Shown here: one piece after another, positions 1-7,564 of the stretch
How positions within the stretch are numbered: the stretch's first letter is position 1
Layout of the letters: every line of letters begins with the position of its first letter
Source of the DNA: Zeimonas sp937903095
GTDB taxonomy: Bacteria > Pseudomonadota > Gammaproteobacteria > Burkholderiales > Burkholderiaceae_E
Assembly (NCBI GenBank): GCA_937903095.1
Contig: CALCZN010000324.1
Coordinates: forward strand, 1 to 17,724
Direction of reading: 5' to 3'
DNA length: 17,724 nt
Notes under the pieces: generated by a model
The model's input: only the letters and a program-made list of their open reading frames with translations
Told to the model about the DNA's origin: nothing
Databases searched by the model: none
Made by a program: the position numbers and the translations under genes

Positions 1-2
1 TG

Positions 3-869
3 AACATGGCCGGTGCGCTGGCCGCCGAGAAGTACAAGAAGTTCTACATGATCACGACCATGTGGCCCCACATGTGGGCGCCGAAGAAGTTCAAGTGGTC
101 GGCCTTGTTCTTCTACGACGCCGGCGGCGGCGCGGAGGTTCCGTTCAAGATCTGGCAGACGCTTCCCGAGAACGAGCGGCCGAAGAATCCGGCGCTCGTC
201 ATGGAGGATTCGCCCGACGGCCAGGGCTTCGGCGGCGCCTTCAAGGCGATGGCGAAGAAATACAACGTCAGCTTCGGCATGGACGAGCCGTGGGCGATGG
301 GCTCGAAGGACTACTCGTCGTACATCCTGAAGATGAAGGCCAAGGGCATCGACTCGGTGCTGCTGTTCGGCAACCCCACCGACGCGATCACGCTCGTGCG
401 CCAGATGAAGGAGCAGAACTTCAGCGTCCCGTACCTGCACGGCTGGAAGGGAACCTGGACCAACGAGTTCCACGAAGCGCTCGGCGCCGACTCGAACTAC
501 ATCCTGGCCGACGGCTTCTGGTCGATGGACCTGCCCTATCCGGGCGCGAAGGAGCTGGGCGAGCGCTACATGAAGGACAAGGGCAAGGGTAGCGTCGTCG
601 TCGGCATGTTCTACGCGAACGCGCAGGTGCTGCTGAAGGCGATCGAGAAGACCGGATCGCTCGATCCGAAGACCGTGCGCGACGCGGTCGCCGGCCACGA
701 GTTCAAGGACACGGTGCAGGGCGATGTGACCTTCACGCCGGCCGGACTGGGAGAGATCACCAGCACGGCCAACCAGTGGTGGAAGGACAAGCTCGAGCTG
801 GTCTACCCGCCGCGCCAGGACGGCTGGAAGCTCAAGCTCGCGCCGGCCTGGGACCAGCGGAGCAAGTAG
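3..869 (+). CDS. ABC transporter substrate-binding protein, branched-chain amino acid type (5'-truncated by window edge)
   Basis: This is the C-terminal portion (about 288 residues) of a periplasmic binding protein of the LivK/Peripla_BP_6 family. The reading frame is already open at the first bases, so the start and the signal peptide lie outside the window; the ATG at base 6 is unlikely to be the true start. Family-like features are the segment DSPDGQGFGGAFKAMAKKY, a hinge-type region with SKDYSSYILKMKAKGIDSVL, and a C-terminal lobe with the YANAQVLLKAIEKTGSLDP motif, where members decide which new residues test ligand fit. Such proteins deliver amino acids, amides, aromatic acids or other small organic compounds to a LivHMGF permease. 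The permease genes are not visible and may lie upstream. The gene converges on the AraC-type regulator, separated by a GC hairpin. The ligand cannot be told from sequence; a link to the catabolic genes next door is only positional. Confidence 0.88.
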   Translation, partial: NMAGALAAEKYKKFYMITTMWPHMWAPKKFKWSALFFYDAGGGAEVPFKIWQTLPENERPKNPALVMEDSPDGQGFGGAFKAMAKKYNVSFGMDEPWAMGSKDYSSYILKMKAKGIDSVLLFGNPTDAITLVRQMKEQNFSVPYLHGWKGTWTNEFHEALGADSNYILADGFWSMDLPYPGAKELGERYMKDKGKGSVVVGMFYANAQVLLKAIEKTGSLDPKTVRDAVAGHEFKDTVQGDVTFTPAGLGEITSTANQWWKDKLELVYPPRQDGWKLKLAPAWDQRSK

Positions 870-897
870 CTTCGCAAGCCGGCGCGCGGCTCCGGCG

Positions 898-919
898 GCG
901 GGCGGCCTCGGCCGCCCGC
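898..919. terminator. GC hairpin between two converging genes (possible bidirectional terminator)
   Basis: A perfect 10-bp inverted repeat (GCGGGCGGCC / GGCCGCCCGC) is separated by only two bases. It lies 28 bases after the stop codon of the binding-protein gene and 7 bases beyond the stop of the converging AraC gene. There is no T-run on either strand, so it is not a classical intrinsic terminator. Its position between converging genes is the main reason to call it one. Confidence 0.4.
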
Positions 920-926
920 GCCGCGC

Positions 927-1877
927 TCAATGCCTGCGCGCGCGCACGAACTCGCTCGGCGTCACGCCGAACTCCGCCTTGAACAGGCGGGAGAAATGCG
1001 CGACGCTGTTGAAGCCCCAGTGATACGCGGTGCCCGATATCGAGCGGCCGCCGGGCTCCGGCCGCTCGAGCGCCTGCTTGCAGCGCAACAGGCGGGCGCG
1101 CCATATGTACCGCTCCACCGTCGCGTCCTCGCCCTCGAAGACCCGATGAAGGTAGCGCTTCGAGCAGCGCAGGTCGCGTGCGATGCGCTCGATCGTCAGA
1201 TCGGCATCGGCCAGATTCGATTCGATGTACTGGCGAACGCGCAGCCGCAGCACTTCGGGCAGCGGAGTCGCTTCGGGTTGTCCGCCACGGTGCGCCTGCA
1301 GCGTGGAAGCGAGCAGCGCGAGGGCGGCTTCGCTGATCGTCGAGCCGCAGCCGTCGGGCAGCGAATCGAGCTGCGAGGACAGCGACGCGAGAAAACTCGA
1401 CAGCACCGAGTAGAGCCCGCGCAGCTCGGGCTCGGCCGGCTCGCAGGTATGCAGCGGCGGCACCGACAGCGGGCGCAGCCGCTCGCGCGGGATGTGCACC
1501 ACCATGTGCTTCAGCGACTCGCGCGAGGTGATGGAGTAGGGCACGCGCGGGTCGTACAGGCTCCAGTCGCCCGTCTTCAGGGTGACGCAGCCATCGCGCT
1601 GCTCGATCTCGCTTTCGCCGCGCAACTGCAGCAGCAGCTTGTAGTTGTCGGCCGCGTCGCCCATCTCGGAATGGTCGCGCACGACGCGGTGGGCGCTCGC
1701 GTCGATCGTGTACAGCCGCAGCGGGCCTGCGTGATAGACGAGCATGCGCCCCTCGAAATCGTGCGGCGCCAGGTTCGTCGTTCCGAGCGGGCCGAAGAAT
1801 TGCCGCGTCGTCAGCTTCCAGTAGTCCACGCCCGCGCCGCGGGGCTGCGACGCCGTGTCGAACGCTTCGCGTTTCAT
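927..1877 (-). CDS. AraC-family transcriptional regulator
   Basis: The 316-residue protein has an N-terminal AraC-binding-like domain (roughly residues 30-190) and a C-terminal double helix-turn-helix AraC domain (about 210-314). The second HTH ends with the family signature FNSVAHFSRLFKAEFGVTPS. This two-domain plan is shared by FeaR- and XylS-like activators of catabolic operons. The ATG is well supported: on the minus strand GGAGGAG sits seven bases upstream. The gene lies 79 bp downstream of the SDR gene on the same strand and could be read with it or from its own weak promoter in that gap. The likely role is control of the neighbouring alcohol-oxidation genes or of the divergent carboxylase operon. 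The effector is unknown and nothing in the sequence identifies it. Confidence 0.9.
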   Translation of the reverse strand: MKREAFDTASQPRGAGVDYWKLTTRQFFGPLGTTNLAPHDFEGRMLVYHAGPLRLYTIDASAHRVVRDHSEMGDAADNYKLLLQLRGESEIEQRDGCVTLKTGDWSLYDPRVPYSITSRESLKHMVVHIPRERLRPLSVPPLHTCEPAEPELRGLYSVLSSFLASLSSQLDSLPDGCGSTISEAALALLASTLQAHRGGQPEATPLPEVLRLRVRQYIESNLADADLTIERIARDLRCSKRYLHRVFEGEDATVERYIWRARLLRCKQALERPEPGGRSISGTAYHWGFNSVAHFSRLFKAEFGVTPSEFVRARRH

Positions 1878-1884
1878 TGTGGGT

Positions 1885-1891
1885 CTCCTCC
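1885..1891 (-). promoter_or_regulatory. Ribosome binding site of the AraC-type gene
   Basis: On the minus strand this reads GGAGGAG, seven bases before the ATG. It is a near-perfect Shine-Dalgarno sequence and fixes the start codon. Confidence 0.75.
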
Positions 1892-1901
1892 ACTACCTTC
1901 G

Positions 1902-1929
1902 ATCGTACCCATGCGGGATATTCGCGCAA
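1902..1929 (-). promoter_or_regulatory. Candidate sigma70-type promoter for the AraC-type gene
   Basis: The minus strand reads TTGCGC, 16 bases, then TACGAT, giving a modest match to the -35 (3/6) and -10 (4/6) consensus. Transcription would start just upstream of the ribosome binding site. It is weak by sequence, but it is the only such pair I found in the 79-bp gap between the SDR and AraC genes. Confidence 0.3.
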
Positions 1930-1956
1930 GGCGGGAGATCGGGAACGAGGGAATAC

Positions 1957-2721
1957 TCAGACGTTCATGCCGCCGTCGACCATGAGCGTGGTGCCGGTGG
2001 TGAAACTGCTGTCGTCGCTCGCCAGCCAGAGCACCGCGCGTGCGATCTCCTCGGGGCGCGCGTGGCGCCGCAACGGAATGAGCTGATCGAAGAACGCCGT
2101 GGCGTCCTGTCCGAGCACCTTCGACAGGTGCTGCTCCAGGTTCTTCTGGAAGTCGTTGTCCACCGGCCCCGGATGCACGGTGTTGACGCGGATCCCGCGC
2201 GCGGCCGCCTCCTTCGAGACGCTGCGCATCAGGCCGACCTGCGCGTGCTTGGCGGTGATGTAGGCCGACACGCCGGGATCGCCCCGCATGCCGGCGACGC
2301 TCGAGCAGATCACCAGGCTGCCCCCGTCGCGCATGGCCGGCAACCCGTGCTTGCAGGCGAGGAACGCGCCGCGTACATGCACCGCGAGGACGCTGTCGAA
2401 CACGTCGTCGGGGTAGTCGACGACCGGCGCGATGACGCCGCTGTTGCCCGCGTTGCTGAACAGGACGTCGAGGGGACCGAAGCGGGACGTCGCCTCGGCG
2501 AGGGCGCGCCGCCAGTTGTTGCCGCTGGTGACGTCGAGCGCCACGGCGCACACCCGGTCGGCGGGCAGCGCCGCGCGCGCTGCATCGAGCGCGGGGCCGG
2601 GCAGGTCAGCCAGCGTGACGCGGGCTCCCTCGTCGCAGAAGACGCGCGCCGTGGCCAGGCCGATGCTGCCCGCGCCGCCGGTGACGAACGCGTGCCGGTC
2701 CTGCAGCTTCGTCGCGCCCAT
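1957..2721 (-). CDS. SDR-family NAD(P)-dependent oxidoreductase
   Basis: This is a 254-residue classical short-chain dehydrogenase/reductase. Visible motifs are the cofactor loop TGGAGSIG (residues 14-21), Asp39 at the end of beta-2 (suggesting NAD rather than NADP), NAG at 90-92, catalytic Ser141 and the YxxxK pair Tyr154/Lys158, and the family tail FTTGTTLMVDGG. The ATG is placed two bases after the stop of the upstream GMC gene with no clear Shine-Dalgarno, so translation is probably coupled. The same frame stays open far upstream, but that extension is antisense-like sequence across the GMC gene and has no SDR content. A plausible job is secondary alcohol/ketone interconversion together with the GMC enzyme. 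The substrate is not determined by sequence. Confidence 0.92.
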   Translation of the reverse strand: MGATKLQDRHAFVTGGAGSIGLATARVFCDEGARVTLADLPGPALDAARAALPADRVCAVALDVTSGNNWRRALAEATSRFGPLDVLFSNAGNSGVIAPVVDYPDDVFDSVLAVHVRGAFLACKHGLPAMRDGGSLVICSSVAGMRGDPGVSAYITAKHAQVGLMRSVSKEAAARGIRVNTVHPGPVDNDFQKNLEQHLSKVLGQDATAFFDQLIPLRRHARPEEIARAVLWLASDDSSFTTGTTLMVDGGMNV

Positions 2722-2723
2722 TT

Positions 2724-4169
2724 TCAGGAAGACACCGTTTCGTCGGACATCGCCATCTCGAGGTGCTCGGCGAGCCGCGTCGCCAGCGCCATGATCGTGA
2801 GCGACGGATTCACCGACAGCGTTCGCGGCACCAGCGAGCCGTCGCCGACGAACAGGCCCTTCACTTCGTGCGATTCGCCGTTGCGGTCGACGACCGATCG
2901 CGCGGGATCGTCTCCCATCCGGCACCCGCCCTGCGTATGCGTGGAGATCAGGCCGGTCCAGCAGATCTTCGTCGCGCCCGCCGCCTGCAGCGCCTGCCGG
3001 CTGAACCGCAGCGCGGCGTCGAGCCGTTCGTGCTCGCTCGGCCGGAAGGCGACTTCGAGCTTCTCGCGCCCGTTTTCGTCGAGCCTTACCGCGGCGTTGT
3101 TCTCGTCGTTGACCATCGCCAGTACGCCGACCCAGCGCCGGTAGGCGCGCATGGCTTCGACGAGCGGCGCGCCCCACAGCGGCCCGCTCTCGTCGCGGAT
3201 CGTCGTCGCGAAGGCGATCGGGTCCATGATCGTCGAGGCTTCGAGCACGAAGCCGCCGTCCTCGTCGGTCTGGAACTTCATGCAGTGCGCGCTGATCGGA
3301 TACACGCGGTGCGCGTCCTGGATCTCGTCGAACAGGCCGTAGACGAGCCGCAGCGGATGCAGCCCGACGTACCGGCCGATCGCCGGGTTGCGAAGCCCCG
3401 ATCGAAGCAGCAGTTGCGCGGTGTTCAGCGCACCGGCCGCGGCGACGACGAAGCGCGCGCGGGCCCGATGGCGGCTCCCGTCGGCGTCGACGTACTCGAC
3501 GCCCACCGCCCTTCGCCCGGTGGGCGTGTCCTCGACGAGCACCCGCTCGGCGTGCACGCCGGCGCGCAGCTCGAGCGGGCAGCGCGCCAGCGCCTTCGCG
3601 ATGTAGGTGTTCATCGTCGACTTGCCCGCGTCGGTGGGGCAGCCCTGCAGGCACGAGCCGTAGCGCATGCAGTTGGCATCGGTGTACGAATGGACGGGCT
3701 CGAGGTCGGCGCCCATCGCGCGGAATCCGGCCTGCGCGGTGTAGACGCTCTTTTCCCAGTCGCTTCGTTCCCGCACGCCGAGCAGGTCCTCGACGCGGGC
3801 GTAGTAGGTCTGCAGGTCGGCGAGGCCGAACGGCTCGCCGTGCTCGTTGGTCAGGCCGGTTGCCGGGTGCCACTTGGCGACGTCGCGTTCGTGCGCGCGA
3901 AGCGCGACTTTCGTATTGATGGTCGTCGAGCCGCCGACGCATTTCCCCGACAGGAAGGCCAGCACGTCGCCGTCGGGCAGCGGCGCGAAGCGCATCGGCC
4001 AGAACAGGTCGTAATTGGCTTTCGCTTCCCAGCGCCGGAAGCTCTGCGAGGTGTGGTGCCGGCCGGCCTCGAGCAGCAGCACACTGCGCCCGCACTGCGC
4101 CAGTTCGCCGGCGACCACGCCGCCACCCGCGCCGGAACCGACGACGATGACGTCGAAGTGGTCTTTCAT
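2724..4169 (-). CDS. GMC-family FAD-dependent oxidoreductase
   Basis: The 481-residue protein is a glucose-methanol-choline type flavoprotein, expected to oxidise an alcohol or sugar. The N-terminal dinucleotide-binding motif GSGAGGG starts at residue 11, with the ribose-binding Glu34 in LLLEAG. The FAD segment GKCVGGSTTINTKVALR follows, and the C-terminal active-site region has the likely catalytic His near 411 in HTQGGCRMG and Asn near 454 in SVNPSLTIMALA. There is no Tat or Sec signal, so it should be cytoplasmic. Its ATG overlaps the TGA of the small upstream gene (ATGA), as expected for a two-subunit dehydrogenase. No cytochrome c subunit is present, so the electron acceptor is unclear. 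It resembles bacterial long-chain alcohol or sterol-type GMC enzymes more than the periplasmic gluconate dehydrogenase. Confidence 0.92.
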   Translation of the reverse strand: MKDHFDVIVVGSGAGGGVVAGELAQCGRSVLLLEAGRHHTSQSFRRWEAKANYDLFWPMRFAPLPDGDVLAFLSGKCVGGSTTINTKVALRAHERDVAKWHPATGLTNEHGEPFGLADLQTYYARVEDLLGVRERSDWEKSVYTAQAGFRAMGADLEPVHSYTDANCMRYGSCLQGCPTDAGKSTMNTYIAKALARCPLELRAGVHAERVLVEDTPTGRRAVGVEYVDADGSRHRARARFVVAAAGALNTAQLLLRSGLRNPAIGRYVGLHPLRLVYGLFDEIQDAHRVYPISAHCMKFQTDEDGGFVLEASTIMDPIAFATTIRDESGPLWGAPLVEAMRAYRRWVGVLAMVNDENNAAVRLDENGREKLEVAFRPSEHERLDAALRFSRQALQAAGATKICWTGLISTHTQGGCRMGDDPARSVVDRNGESHEVKGLFVGDGSLVPRTLSVNPSLTIMALATRLAEHLEMAMSDETVSS

Positions 4170-4537
4170 CGGATGCCCAGGTAAGACCAGTCGCGCTCGA
4201 GGTCGACGGCGCGCGGGGGCTCGAAGTCGATCTCTGCCCAGGCGCCCGGGCCCTCGCTGCCCGGAGCGACGAAATCGCTGTAGAAGGCTTCGATCGCCAG
4301 CGCCCGCACGAGGGCGAATTCGGGCGTGTGCGCGCGCGGCGCAAGGGCGTCGGCGGAGCGGGCGCCCGACAGCGCATCGATCGCCCGCAGCGCATCCTCG
4401 CGGGCACCGGCGGGCATCGCCGCCAGAATCGCATCGACGTATACCGACGGGCCGACCCGAGCCGAACCCGGCACGATCAGCTCGCAGAGCGCTTCGACGC
4501 CCGCAGCGCGATGCCGATCGAGAACTCTCAGCGTCAC
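4166..4537 (-). CDS. Gluconate 2-dehydrogenase subunit 3-like small protein
   Basis: This 123-residue protein is encoded directly ahead of the GMC oxidoreductase and overlaps it by four bases. The segment ALCELIVPGSARVGPSVYVD matches the recognisable core of the subunit-3 family (helix, then a 'iPG...G' turn and a 'D.iL' helix), which partners GMC-type flavoproteins. The start is a GTG, chosen because GGGAGGAG lies three bases upstream on the minus strand and homology begins only after it. The frame is open further upstream but runs through the divergent promoter region. Unlike many family members it has no Tat signal that could carry the complex to the periplasm. The likely role is assembly or stability of the flavoprotein. 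The family call is moderately certain. Confidence 0.75.
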   Translation of the reverse strand: MTLRVLDRHRAAGVEALCELIVPGSARVGPSVYVDAILAAMPAGAREDALRAIDALSGARSADALAPRAHTPEFALVRALAIEAFYSDFVAPGSEGPGAWAEIDFEPPRAVDLERDWSYLGIR

Positions 4538-4540
4538 GGT

Positions 4541-4548
4541 CTCCTCCC
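4541..4548 (-). promoter_or_regulatory. Ribosome binding site fixing the GTG start of the small subunit gene
   Basis: The minus strand reads GGGAGGAG, followed three bases later by GTG. The strength of this site is the reason for choosing the GTG over longer in-frame starts. Confidence 0.7.
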
Positions 4549-4591
4549 TTTCTTTTGCTGCGATGCTATTCGCTCTGCGCAACGGATGTCG

Positions 4592-4606
4592 CGTGAACCT
4601 CTCACG
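4592..4606. promoter_or_regulatory. Inverted repeat, candidate operator in the divergent control region
   Basis: CGTGAACCTCTCACG is a perfect 5-bp inverted repeat with a 5-bp spacer. It sits between the two divergent operons, eight bases upstream of the -24/-12-like element. It could be a site for the IclR- or AracC-type regulators encoded on either side. Short repeats of this size also occur by chance. Confidence 0.3.
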
Positions 4607-4614
4607 ATTTCTCC

Positions 4615-4629
4615 TGGTGAAAACTTTGC
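4615..4629 (+). promoter_or_regulatory. Candidate sigma54 (-24/-12) promoter for the carboxylase operon
   Basis: TGGTGAAAACTTTGC has the invariant GG and GC doublets ten bases apart, plus TTGC at -12, as in the sigma54 consensus TGGCAC-N5-TTGC. The middle of the -24 box does not match. The predicted transcript would start about 34 bases before the first gene. It lies in the most AT-rich part of the region. A sigma54 promoter needs an AAA+ activator, and none is encoded in this window. Confidence 0.33.
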
Positions 4630-4674
4630 GCGGACGCGTTCCCACGCGGCGGATCTTCGAGCGATGATCGCCGC

Positions 4675-5682
4675 ATGGCAGACAGGACGATCCGCTTCCA
4701 CGAATTCGGCGGCCCCGAGGTGCTGCGCTTCGAATCACTCGATGCCGGCGATCCGGGCCAAGGCGAACTGCGCGTGCGCATCGAGGCGATCGGCCTGAAT
4801 CGCGCCGAGGCGTCGTTCCGCAATGGACGCTACGTCGAGAAAGCCCGGCTTCCGTCGCGCATCGGCTACGAGGCGGCCGGCATCGTCGAGGCGCTCGGGC
4901 GCGATGTGCAGGGCTTCGCACCGGGCGATCCGGTGTGCATCCTGCCCACCTTCTCGATGACGCGCTACGGTGTGTACGCCGAGCGCGCGATCGTGCCCGC
5001 GCATTCCGTGCTGCCGCGCCCGCAGGGGCTGTCGGCGATCGAGTCCGCCGCGATCTGGATGGCGCACCTCACCGCCTATGGCGCGATCGTCGACATTGCC
5101 CGCGTCGGCCGTGGGGAGGCAGTGATCGTCACCGCCGCCTCCAGCAGCGTCGGGCTCGCCGCGATCCGCATCTGCAACGCGATCGGCGCGGTGCCGATCG
5201 CCGTCACGCGCGGCGAGGGCAAGCGCGAAGCGTTGCTGCGCGCCGGCGCGGCGCACGTGATCGTCCTTCAGGGGAACGATCTCGCCGCCGAGGCGATGCG
5301 CGTCACCGGCAGCGGCGCGCGCCTGGCCTTCGATCCGATCGGCGGCCCGATCGTCGCCGAGCTGGCCGCCGCGCTCGCCCCGCAGGGCTTGCTGATCCTG
5401 TACGGAAACCTCAGCGGCAAGGCGCGCGAGACGCCGTTCCCGTACGGCCCCGCACTGGCCAAGGGGCTGGCGATGCGCGGCTACCTCGTGTTCGAGCTGA
5501 TCCACGACGCGAAGCGTTTCGCGGCGGCGCGCGGCTTCGTCGAGGAGGGGCTGCGCGCCGGCACGCTGGCGCCGACGATCGCACGCATCTTCGAGTTCGA
5601 CGAGATGGTCGAGGCGCACCGCTACCTCGAGTCCGGCGAGCAGTTCGGCAAGATCGTCGTCACGGTGCCGCAGGAGCACTGA
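4675..5682 (+). CDS. MDR-family quinone oxidoreductase-like NAD(P)H dehydrogenase
   Basis: The 335-residue protein is a medium-chain dehydrogenase/reductase of the zinc-independent quinone oxidoreductase class. The GroES-like N-terminal half has IGYEAAGIVEALGRDVQGF (from about residue 63). The Rossmann half has the nucleotide-binding loop AASSSVG (154-160), and the C-terminus ends in FGKIVVTV. The structural and catalytic zinc cysteines of alcohol dehydrogenases are absent. Such enzymes reduce enones, quinones or crotonyl-like double bonds with NADPH. It is the first gene of the plus-strand operon, 44 bp before the next gene, and has only a weak ribosome binding site. In the proposed pathway it could reduce an unsaturated ketone to the substrate of the carboxylation module, or act on a by-product. 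Its true substrate is unknown. Confidence 0.88.
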   Translation: MADRTIRFHEFGGPEVLRFESLDAGDPGQGELRVRIEAIGLNRAEASFRNGRYVEKARLPSRIGYEAAGIVEALGRDVQGFAPGDPVCILPTFSMTRYGVYAERAIVPAHSVLPRPQGLSAIESAAIWMAHLTAYGAIVDIARVGRGEAVIVTAASSSVGLAAIRICNAIGAVPIAVTRGEGKREALLRAGAAHVIVLQGNDLAAEAMRVTGSGARLAFDPIGGPIVAELAAALAPQGLLILYGNLSGKARETPFPYGPALAKGLAMRGYLVFELIHDAKRFAAARGFVEEGLRAGTLAPTIARIFEFDEMVEAHRYLESGEQFGKIVVTVPQEH

Positions 5683-5726
5683 CGAGCGGAATCCGCAATC
5701 GTCCCCGCATCCGCAGGAGGAGACCC

Positions 5727-7547
5727 ATGGACGCGAAGACAGGGGCCCGGAGCTTCCCGTTGCCCTCGCAGATCGAAAGCGTGCCCGGCGCAGGCGACTG
5801 GCAGTCGATGTATCCGTACTATTCGCGCTTCCAGCCCGGGGACGACGGGCGCTTCTGGTTCTACAACTCGATGCACTTTCCCGAGGTGATGCCGGCCTTC
5901 GACATCCTCACGGCGGAAGTGCCGTACACGGGCCTGGGCGCGTTCACGACGCGCGTGTTCGCGTTCCCGACCACGCTGGGCGTCGAGTTCCGCGTGCTGA
6001 ACGGGCGCGTGTACATCACCGCCAACGCGGTCAGCGATCCCGAGGAGATCGCCCGGCGGCTGGAGATCTTCCAGCAGCGCGCCTCGCACTACTACGAGAA
6101 CTGGGACCGCCTGTACGCCGAATGGCGCACGCGGATGGACACGTTGATCCGCGAGATCTCCGAGCTGCGCGTGCCTCCGCTGCCGGAGTTCGACGACCTC
6201 GAGGTGGTGCTCGAGGCGCGCGGCATCGGGCAGAACCACTACCTGCGCGAGAACTTCCACCGCGCCATCGAGATGTTCTCGAAGATGTGGCACTACCACT
6301 TCGAGTTCCTGATGCTGGGCTACGGCGCGTACGTCGTCTTCTTCCAGTTCTGCAAGAAGGCCTTCCCCGAGATCTCCGACCAGACCATCTCGCGCATGGT
6401 CGCCGGAGTAGACACGCTGATGTTCCGGCCCGACGAGGAGCTGAAGAAGCTCGCCCGGCTGGCCGTCGAATGCGGCGTCGACGATGCTTTCGTCGAGGGC
6501 GCCGATCCGAAGCGCACGCTAGCCGCGGTCGGCGCGCGCGGCGAGGCCGGCCGGCGCTGGCTCGCGGCCTTCGAGGCGGCGCGCGATCCGTGGTTCCACA
6601 TGTCGACCGGCGACGGCTTCTATCATCATCATCGCAGCTGGAACGACGATCTGTCGGTGCCCTTCGCCGCGCTGCCCGGCTACATGCAGATGGTCCGCCG
6701 CGGCGAGACGCTCGCGCGTCCCACCGAGCGGCTGAAGGCCGAGCGCGAGCGCATCATCGGCGAATACCGCGAGCTGCTGGGCAGCGACGAGGAGCGCGCC
6801 GCCTTCGACCAGATGCTCGGCCTGTGCCAGGTCGTGTTCCCGTTTGTCGAGGACCACAAGTTCTACTGCGAGCACTGGTTCACGACGTTGTTCTTCGACA
6901 AGATCCGCCAGTTCGGCGCGGTGCTGTGCGAGCAGGGCGTGCTCGAGGACGGCGAGGACATCTTCCACCTGCACTACGGCGAGGCCGAGCAGGCGCTAGT
7001 CGACGTCATGCTCGCCTGGGCCGGCGGCGGCAAGCCGCACGGCGCGCATCACTGGCGGCCGATCATCGCCGAGCGCAAGCGCATGCTCGCCGCGCTGGAG
7101 AACTGGCAGGCGCCGCCCGCGCTGGGGCCGATCCCCGAGTCGATCGAGGATCCGGCGCTGCAGATGCTGTGGGGCATCACCAACGAGACGCTGCAGACGT
7201 GGTCGGCGCCCGAGCTGGTCGACGAGGGCGAGCTGCGCGGATTCGCCGCCTCGCCGGGCATCGTCGAGGGCGTGGCGCGCGTGCTGCGCGACGTGAACGA
7301 CATCAGCCAGGTGCGCGCCGGCGAGATCCTCGTCTGCCCGGTGACGGCGCCGAGCTGGGGGCCGGTGTTCACGAAGATCAAGGCGGCGGTCGCCGACATC
7401 GGCGGCACGATGTCGCACGCAGCGATCGTCGCGCGTGAATACGGGCTGCCCGCGGTGGTCGGCACCGGCAGCGCGACCAAGCGCATCCGCACCGGCCAGC
7501 GCATCCGGGTCGACGGCGACCGCGGCATCGTGCGCGTGCTCGACTGA
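5727..7547 (+). CDS. PEP-synthase-like phosphotransferase, swivelling-His subunit (phenylphosphate synthase subunit 1-like)
   Basis: This 606-residue protein (about 68 kDa) has a long mostly helical N-terminal domain (about 1-500) and a C-terminal PEP-utilising 'mobile' domain (about 508-606). The phospho-carrier motif GGTMSHAAIVAREYGLPAVV places the phosphorylated histidine at residue 564. The helical part contains the FHMSTGDGFYHHHRSW segment around residues 292-304. It has neither an ATP-grasp domain nor the C-terminal pyruvate-binding barrel of PEP synthase. The next gene supplies the ATP-grasp half. This split, and the sizes, match phenylphosphate synthase proteins 1 (70 kDa, His569 as I recall) and 2 (40 kDa) of Thauera aromatica. 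By analogy it would transfer a phosphoryl group from ATP to a hydroxyl or enol substrate. A strong AGGAGGAG sits just upstream of the ATG. Rifampicin phosphotransferase-type enzymes are the nearest alternative. Confidence 0.82.
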   Translation: MDAKTGARSFPLPSQIESVPGAGDWQSMYPYYSRFQPGDDGRFWFYNSMHFPEVMPAFDILTAEVPYTGLGAFTTRVFAFPTTLGVEFRVLNGRVYITANAVSDPEEIARRLEIFQQRASHYYENWDRLYAEWRTRMDTLIREISELRVPPLPEFDDLEVVLEARGIGQNHYLRENFHRAIEMFSKMWHYHFEFLMLGYGAYVVFFQFCKKAFPEISDQTISRMVAGVDTLMFRPDEELKKLARLAVECGVDDAFVEGADPKRTLAAVGARGEAGRRWLAAFEAARDPWFHMSTGDGFYHHHRSWNDDLSVPFAALPGYMQMVRRGETLARPTERLKAERERIIGEYRELLGSDEERAAFDQMLGLCQVVFPFVEDHKFYCEHWFTTLFFDKIRQFGAVLCEQGVLEDGEDIFHLHYGEAEQALVDVMLAWAGGGKPHGAHHWRPIIAERKRMLAALENWQAPPALGPIPESIEDPALQMLWGITNETLQTWSAPELVDEGELRGFAASPGIVEGVARVLRDVNDISQVRAGEILVCPVTAPSWGPVFTKIKAAVADIGGTMSHAAIVAREYGLPAVVGTGSATKRIRTGQRIRVDGDRGIVRVLD

Positions 7548-7564
7548 AGCGGGAAGGACGAGCG

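Noticed and set aside
2722..4434. Long minus-strand open frame that extends the SDR gene upstream to an apparent 825-residue fusion protein
   Set aside because: The extra part lies out of frame over the GMC gene, is Arg/Ala-rich and has no domain motifs; the SDR starts two bases after the GMC stop.
6621..6632. Run of His codons in the swivelling-His subunit as a possible metal site or phospho-carrier
   Set aside because: The phospho-carrier histidine is clearly in the C-terminal TMSH motif; the FYHHHRSW segment looks like a normal family motif (FYHxxRxW) and three His in a row are not enough to claim a metal site.
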